The notes under the pieces were generated by a model. The model had not been told where the DNA came from. It saw nothing but the letters and a program-made list of their open reading frames with translations, and made no database searches. Of a stretch of 64,000 nucleotides of DNA, positions 59,481 through 64,000 are shown piece after piece. The DNA is from Oscillospiraceae bacterium (GTDB lineage Bacteria > Bacillota > Clostridia > Oscillospirales > Ruminococcaceae). Numbering within the stretch: the first letter of the stretch is position 1; each line of letters opens with the position of its first letter. The DNA lies in the NCBI GenBank assembly GCA_017847875.1, contig JAGASN010000020.1:62001-126000 (forward strand), written 5' to 3'. Made by a program: the position numbers and the translations under genes.

Positions 59481-62123
59481 TTATTTATTGATGAGAAGGG
59501 TCTCAACGATTTCCGCCGCGGAAGCAAGAGCTTCGTCAATCATTTCGGGGTTTGCGCCGCCCATTGCGCTGTCGGGTCTGCCGCCGCCGGAACCGCCAGC
59601 CATTGCGGCAATCTCTTTGACGATCTTACCTGCGTGTGCGCCTTCTTTAAGAGCGTTGATTCCGCAGACAACAAGGACGGAAACTTTGTCTTCGTTAACG
59701 GAAGCAAGAAGTGCGATTGCGTCCTGTGCGGTGAATTTGATGTGGTCGCCCATGATTCTGAGGCTTGCGGGAGAAATTCCTTCGAGCTTGGTGCAGATGA
59801 ATTTGAGTCCGCAGATCTCTTTTGCGGAAGAGATAAGGCTTTCAACTCTCATCTGAGCAAGTTTGTTGTTGAGTTCTTCGATTTCTTTGTCTTTTGCTTT
59901 GAGTTCAGCCATAACAGCTGCGGATTTCTGAGCAACTTCGCCGACGCCGTTAACTTTAAGGTTTGCGGCGGTTTCGCCGAGGGTTCCGTTCATCTGTTCA
60001 ATGTAATCAAGAACGCCGGTGCCGGTTACTGCTTCAATACGTCTTACGCCTGCCGCAACGGAAGATTCGCTGATGATTTTGAAAAGACCGATTTTGCTGG
60101 TGTTGGTAACGTGGGTACCGCCGCAGAATTCGATGGAACGGCCGGAAACGTTAACAACGCGGACGGTGTCGCCGTATTTTTCACCGAAGAGAGCCATTGC
60201 GCCCATCTGTTTTGCTTCTGCGATAGGCATTTCATTGATGTCAACATCGAGGGAAGCAAGAACCATTTCGTTAACAACTTTTTCGGTTTCTGCAATTTCC
60301 TCTGCGGTCATTGCGGAGAAATGGCTGAAGTCAAAACGGCAGCGGTTTTCGTCAACATAGGAACCTGCCTGGTGAACGTGATCGCCGAGAACTTCGCGGA
60401 GAGCTTTCTGGAGAAGGTGGCAGGCGGTGTGGTTGCGCTGGGTTGCGTTTCTGATGGATTCGGTAAGTCTTGCGCGGACGTTGTCGCCGGTGTGGATATG
60501 GCCGGAGCCCATAACGCCGATGTGCATATACTGACCGGTGGGAGATTTTTTGCAGTCGGTTACGTTGAAGATGGAAGGACCGGAAGTGATGGTGCCTCTG
60601 TCGCCGACCTGACCGCCCATTTCTGCATAGAAAGGAGTGGAATCGAGGATGATGACCGCTTCGTCGCCTTCTTCAAGTTCGGAAACAAGCTCGCCGTCCT
60701 TGAGGATTGCAAGAACTTCGGAAGCGGAATCCATTCTGTTATAGCCGACAAATTTGGTTTTAACGTCGCCGAGGGAAGCAAGGCTGTCTTCAACCCAGGA
60801 AACGCCGTTTGCGGAAGCTCTTGCGTCGCGTGCGCGTTTTTTCTGGTCGTTCATAAGAACGGTGAAGCCTTCAACGTCAACGGTGATGTTTTTGTCTTCA
60901 AGAATATCCTGAGTAAGGTCAAGCGGGAATCCGTAGGTATCGTAAAGTTTGAATGCTACGTCGCCGGGAAGAACGGTTTCGCCTGCTTCTTCAAGTTTTT
61001 CAACGTAATCGTTAAGAAGTTCGAAGCCCTGGTCAATGGTGCGGCAGAATCTTTCTTCTTCGGAAAGGATAACTTTTTTGATATAGTCAGCGTGCTCGGC
61101 AAGTTCCGGATAAGCAACGCGGTTTTCTTCGATAACGGTGTCAACTACTTTGTAGATGAAGGGTTCGTTGATTCCCAGGAGTCTGCCGTGACGTGCGGCT
61201 CTTCTGAGAAGGCGTTTGAGAACGTATCCGCGTCCTTCGTTTGCGGGCATAACGCCGTCGCTGATGATGAAGGTGGTGGAACGGACGTGGTCGGTGATAA
61301 CGCGGAGAGAAACGTCTTTAACCGGGTCATCGTGATATTTGATGCCTGCGATTTCACCGATTTTTTTCATAATGTTCTGAACGGTGTCAACCTCAAAAAG
61401 GTTGTCAACGCCCTGCATTACGCATGCAAGTCTTTCAAGACCCATACCGGTATCGATGTTCGGGTGTTCCATTCTTTCATAGTTGCCTTCGCCGTCGGAA
61501 TCGAACTGGGAGAAAACAAGGTTCCAAACTTCGATGAAACGGTCGCATTCGCAGCCAACGGTGCAGTCGGGGCTTCCGCAGCCATGTTCAACGCCGCGGT
61601 CAAAATAAATTTCGGAGCAGGGACCGCAGGGGCCGGAACCGATTTCCCAGAAGTTATCCTCTTTTCCAAAACGGAAAATGCGGTCTTCGGAAAGTCCGAT
61701 TACGTTGTGCCAGATGTCATAAGCTTCGTCGTCATCCTGATAAACGGTGACGTAAAGTTTTTCTTTCGGAAGTTTGATGACTTCGGTAAAATATTCCCAT
61801 GCCCACGGAATAACTTCTTTTTTGAAGTAGTTTCCGAAGGAAAAGTTGCCGAGCATCTCGAAATAAGTTCCGTGACGGTCGTCCTTACCGACGTTGTCGA
61901 TATCGGGGGTACGGATACATTTCTGGCAGGTGGTTACTCTGTGGCAAGGGGGTTCTTCCTGGCCAAGGAACCATTTTTTCATCGGTGCCATACCGGAGTT
62001 GATGAGAAGAAGGCTCTTATCATCTTTGGGGAGAAGGGGAAAGCTGGGAAGTCTTTTGTGACCTTTGCTTTCAAAAAAGCTGAGAAAGCTTTCGCGTATG
62101 TCGTTTACGCCCATCCATTCCAT
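59481..62123 (-). CDS. alaS: Alanyl-tRNA synthetase
   Basis: AlaRS charges tRNA-Ala and edits mischarged Ser or Gly. The 880-residue product has the class II core (INSGMAPMKKWFLG, TTCQKCIRTPDIDNVG, RHGTYFEMLGNFSFG), motif 3 (DTGMGLERLACVMQG), the editing domain with the metal-binding NHTACHLLQKALREVLG and VEFCGGTH-type RSIEFCGGTHVTN, and the C-terminal DHHA1-like domain with GGSGGGRPDSAMGG. AAAGGAATGA precedes the ATG. Expression is predicted to be controlled by the upstream T-box in response to uncharged tRNA-Ala. Confidence 0.97.
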   Translation of the reverse strand: MEWMGVNDIRESFLSFFESKGHKRLPSFPLLPKDDKSLLLINSGMAPMKKWFLGQEEPPCHRVTTCQKCIRTPDIDNVGKDDRHGTYFEMLGNFSFGNYFKKEVIPWAWEYFTEVIKLPKEKLYVTVYQDDDEAYDIWHNVIGLSEDRIFRFGKEDNFWEIGSGPCGPCSEIYFDRGVEHGCGSPDCTVGCECDRFIEVWNLVFSQFDSDGEGNYERMEHPNIDTGMGLERLACVMQGVDNLFEVDTVQNIMKKIGEIAGIKYHDDPVKDVSLRVITDHVRSTTFIISDGVMPANEGRGYVLKRLLRRAARHGRLLGINEPFIYKVVDTVIEENRVAYPELAEHADYIKKVILSEEERFCRTIDQGFELLNDYVEKLEEAGETVLPGDVAFKLYDTYGFPLDLTQDILEDKNITVDVEGFTVLMNDQKKRARDARASANGVSWVEDSLASLGDVKTKFVGYNRMDSASEVLAILKDGELVSELEEGDEAVIILDSTPFYAEMGGQVGDRGTITSGPSIFNVTDCKKSPTGQYMHIGVMGSGHIHTGDNVRARLTESIRNATQRNHTACHLLQKALREVLGDHVHQAGSYVDENRCRFDFSHFSAMTAEEIAETEKVVNEMVLASLDVDINEMPIAEAKQMGAMALFGEKYGDTVRVVNVSGRSIEFCGGTHVTNTSKIGLFKIISESSVAAGVRRIEAVTGTGVLDYIEQMNGTLGETAANLKVNGVGEVAQKSAAVMAELKAKDKEIEELNNKLAQMRVESLISSAKEICGLKFICTKLEGISPASLRIMGDHIKFTAQDAIALLASVNEDKVSVLVVCGINALKEGAHAGKIVKEIAAMAGGSGGGRPDSAMGGANPEMIDEALASAAEIVETLLINK

Positions 62124-62156
62124 GTTTATATCATTCCTTTCAATTAAATAACGCTT

Positions 62157-62217
62157 TTGTGCCTCTCTTGCCTAAAGGGAGGGGGACCGTTGCCGTATGG
62201 CACGGTGGAGGGATTCT
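62157..62217. repeat. Family A repeat module inside the alaS leader
   Basis: CCTCTCTTGCCTAAAGGGAGG hairpin, then CCGTTGCCGTATGGCACGG and GGAGGGATT. It sits between the T-box terminator and the alaS ribosome site, so every alaS mRNA should carry it in antisense orientation. Confidence 0.75.
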
Positions 62218-62282
62218 TTTATGAATCCTTTGATTTGCGGTAAGGGGTCTTGCTTTCGCTGAACATAGGAAATTCAGGAAAA

Positions 62283-62520
62283 TAAAAAAGCCTCCATCCC
62301 TGCCATAAAAATGACAAAAGGGACGAAGACATCTCCGTGGTACCACCCAAATTGCCGCGAAAACGCGGCCGCTTTTAAAAAACCTTTGTAACGCAAGGCA
62401 AACGCCGGAATTTCTTCCGGAAGCTCCGGGGCGGCTTTCAAAAACCGTTTGCAAACCTTTTTTTCAGCGGACAAAAGGCTCTCTGTCTTGCGCGTTTTTC
62501 TGATTATTCCCATCAAAGCT
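62283..62520 (-). promoter_or_regulatory. T-box riboswitch controlling alaS
   Basis: On the minus strand the leader has the AGAGAG bulge motif and a hairpin loop with GCUG (stem I distal end), the T-box core GGGTGGTACCACGGAGA (about 62331-62347) and a terminator whose arms are 62320-62329 and 62291-62300, followed by T6. A GCC alanine codon at 62433-62435 lies on the 3' side of stem I and is the probable specifier. The T-box loop pairs with the acceptor end of uncharged tRNA-Ala to prevent termination. Confidence 0.92.
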
Positions 62521-62551
62521 CATAATTATAATATTAAATTACAACAGACTA

Positions 62552-62580
62552 ATTATAACGGCAACAAAAGCCTTTGTCAA
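62552..62580 (-). promoter_or_regulatory. Perfect consensus promoter of alaS
   Basis: On the minus strand TTGACA (62575-62580), exactly 17 bases, TATAAT (62552-62557). Confidence 0.92.
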
Positions 62581-62604
62581 GCGGATTATTTTAAAGATAT
62601 ACGA

Positions 62605-62631
62605 AAAAAAGCACCGCAAAAGGGTGCTTTT
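62605..62631 (-). terminator. Terminator of pssA
   Basis: AAAAGCACC and GGTGCTTTT pair around a seven-base loop; on the minus strand the stem ends in T7. Confidence 0.88.
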
Positions 62632-62637
62632 GGTTCG

Positions 62638-63264
62638 TTATTTAAGTCCGCTGACGATAACAAGAACAAGAATTGCAAGACCGATTGCAACAAGAGCGGG
62701 AATACCTTTTTTGTTGGGTTTTGCAAGTTTGAATTTAATAATAAAAGCCGCCGCAACAACATAGAGAATTATCTGATAGATAATGGGCATTGCTGTTCCA
62801 AGAAGGGATTTTAAACCGAAAATAAGCGGAAAGATAATTGCAGCGGAAGTTACCGGAAGGCCATAATAAATTTTTCTTCTTCCGGTTTCGGTTTTCTGGC
62901 GCTGCGCTTCTTCAACGTTAAAATAGGCAAGCCGGATTATTGCGCAAAGAAGATAGGCAACGGCGGAAGCATAGAAAAATCCGCCGGAAAGTCCGATTCC
63001 GTAACCTATTGCAAGAGGAAGTACGCCGAAGCTTATGAGATCGCAAAGGGAATCTATCTGGATTCCGAAAGCTTTTTCGGAATCGGTACGCTTCATTGTT
63101 GAAGCAATTTTTCCGTCGAACATATCGGTAAGCCCGGCGAAAAGAAGACAGATAACTCCCCAGAAAGGATAGCCGGAAGCGGAAAAGAAAATTCCGCAAA
63201 CTGCGGCGGCCGCGCCCATATATGTAAGTATCACGGTATAATTATAAAAACCGATCAAATTCAT
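62638..63264 (-). CDS. pssA: CDP-diacylglycerol--serine O-phosphatidyltransferase
   Basis: PssA makes phosphatidylserine from CDP-diacylglycerol and serine, in the membrane. The 208-residue protein has about six helices and the CDP-alcohol phosphotransferase signature: DMFDGKIASTMKRTDSEKAF then GIQIDSLCDLISFGVLP. In the usual DGxxAR...G...D...D motif the Arg is Ser here, while the acidic residues are intact. AAGGAGC precedes the ATG. psd (decarboxylase) is not adjacent. Confidence 0.9.
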   Translation of the reverse strand: MNLIGFYNYTVILTYMGAAAAVCGIFFSASGYPFWGVICLLFAGLTDMFDGKIASTMKRTDSEKAFGIQIDSLCDLISFGVLPLAIGYGIGLSGGFFYASAVAYLLCAIIRLAYFNVEEAQRQKTETGRRKIYYGLPVTSAAIIFPLIFGLKSLLGTAMPIIYQIILYVVAAAFIIKFKLAKPNKKGIPALVAIGLAILVLVIVSGLK

Positions 63265-63309
63265 AAAAAAGCTCCTTACAAAATGTAGATTTATTCAAAA
63301 AATTGTTAT

Positions 63310-63354
63310 ATACTTATAAAAAAGTATTTTTCTATAAAAGGTATTATAGAAAAA
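63310..63354. promoter_or_regulatory. Two AT-rich dyads in the pssA/ABC divergent region
   Basis: ATACTT (63310-63315) and AAGTAT (63322-63327) form one dyad; TTTTTCTATAA (63327-63337) and TTATAGAAAAA (63344-63354) form a perfect 11-bp dyad with a six-base centre. The first overlaps the second by one base. They sit about 65-110 bases before the ABC gene start and could be regulator sites. Confidence 0.45.
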
Positions 63355-63417
63355 ATATCAAAAAAAAGCAAGGTTATATTCATAATATTATAAATTAATT
63401 ATTTTGGGAGTGATTTT

Positions 63418-64000
63418 TTGTCCGGTTTTGTAAGTTTAAAAAATGTTTGCAAAAGATATAGAATGGGCGAAGTTACCATAACAGCTTCCGATAACGTAAG
63501 TTTTGATATTGAAAAAGGAGAATTTGTTGTAATAGTGGGTCCTTCCGGTGCAGGAAAAACAACGATTCTCAATATCCTCGGCGGAATGGATACCTGTGAC
63601 GAAGGCGATATAATCGTTGACGGAAAGAACATTGCGAAATATAACAACCGTGAACTTATCACATATCGCCGCCATGATATTGGCTTTGTCTTCCAGTTTT
63701 ATAACCTTATCCAGAACCTTACCGCAAAAGAAAACGTTGAGCTTGCTTCCCAGATTTGCAAGGATCCGCTCAATCCGGAAGCGGTTTTGAACGAAGTGGG
63801 TCTTTTCGAAAGAATGAATAACTTTCCTGCCCAGCTTTCCGGCGGTGAACAGCAGCGTGTTGCCATCGCAAGAGCACTTGCCAAAAATCCGAAGCTTCTT
63901 CTTTGCGATGAACCTACCGGTGCGCTGGATTATGTAACGGGAAAACAGATTCTTCAGCTTCTCCAGGATTGCTGCCGAATTGACGGAATGACCGTTATTG
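63418..64000 (+). CDS. ABC transporter ATP-binding protein (MacB/BceA-like), 3' end cut
   Basis: I translated this frame from a TTG at 63418 behind GGGAGTGA. It is an ABC ATPase: Walker [11 protein letters not shown]-loop [13 protein letters not shown], signature [15 protein letters not shown], Walker [14 protein letters not shown]. The QFYNLI and DEPTGALD pattern is the MacB/LolD/BceA group that pairs with FtsX-type permeases, as in antimicrobial-peptide export or sensing. About 194 codons are visible; the permease should lie right of the window. Family, but not substrate, is certain. Confidence 0.9.
   Translation, partial: MSGFVSLKNVCKRYRMGEVTITASDNVSFDIEKGEFVVIVGPSGAGKTTILNILGGMDTCDEGDIIVDGKNIAKYNNRELITYRRHDIGFVFQFYNLIQNLTAKENVELASQICKDPLNPEAVLNEVGLFERMNNFPAQLSGGEQQRVAIARALAKNPKLLLCDEPTGALDYVTGKQILQLLQDCCRIDGMTVI

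Overview
The window looks like chromosome from a low-to-mid GC Clostridia-type Firmicute, probably a gut Oscillospirales/Christensenellales relative. That placement is inferred from HrcA/CIRCE heat-shock control, a T-box before alaS, SpoVG, clostridial-style GluRS plus GlnRS, MBOAT/DHHW-type genes, TTG/GTG starts with strong AGGAGG sites, and dispersed palindromic intergenic repeats. No rRNA, tRNA, CRISPR array, insertion sequence or intact prophage was recognised. Almost everything is ordinary core chromosome.

Layout. 1-5.0 kb (minus): an aromatic amino-acid operon (aminotransferase, pheA, aroB, aroC, aroE running off the left edge) behind a consensus promoter with a perfect 21-bp palindrome just past the predicted +1. 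5.1-7.2 kb: GNAT plus TetR genes and a convergent lipoprotein. 7.5-20.4 kb (plus): rpoB-rpoC with its own perfect promoter, a GNAT gene, then the str operon rpsL-rpsG-fusA-tuf. 20.4-28.5 kb (plus): a 5'-nucleotidase lipoprotein, a cation/Ca2+ exchanger, gltX, glnS, and an ECF sigma factor coupled to a membrane partner. 28.5-31.6 kb: spoVG with a hairpin over its ribosome site, murC, two unknown genes, and a dense repeat cluster. 31.6-37.6 kb (minus): the hrcA-grpE-dnaK-dnaJ-prmA operon behind two CIRCE operators. 38-41.5 kb (minus): an E2-like acyltransferase homologue, an MFS transporter, a GDPD and YbaK. 41.7-42.8 kb (plus): a sigma-70-type factor, a structured-looking leader and a zinc-ribbon protein. 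42.8-49.1 kb (minus): comEC, holA, an RNase M5-like gene, then an MBOAT/DHHW-type pair that lacks the diagnostic catalytic residues. 49.2-57.6 kb (minus): MATE exporter, lipoprotein, LUD protein, HAD phosphatase, CinA-C, aspS, hisS, mgsA and a MinD-like ATPase. 57.9-58.9 kb: a small XRE/HTH/membrane cassette. 59-64 kb: HIT protein, alaS under T-box control, pssA, and the start of an ABC ATPase.

The most interesting signals are regulatory or degenerate rather than a new defence or mobile system. They are: (i) the MBOAT/DHHW-type pair that has lost both MBOAT histidines, the DHHW motif and apparently a start codon; (ii) a compact structured leader before a zinc-ribbon gene; (iii) a 13-bp hairpin sequestering the spoVG Shine-Dalgarno; (iv) two dispersed palindromic repeat families, one with structure-preserving sequence variation; (v) a stand-alone E2-fold protein with its catalytic His replaced by Glu; (vi) a ComEC whose metallo-beta-lactamase-like domain lacks metal ligands. 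All functional calls are by recognition of family motifs in the translated sequence; no database search was run.
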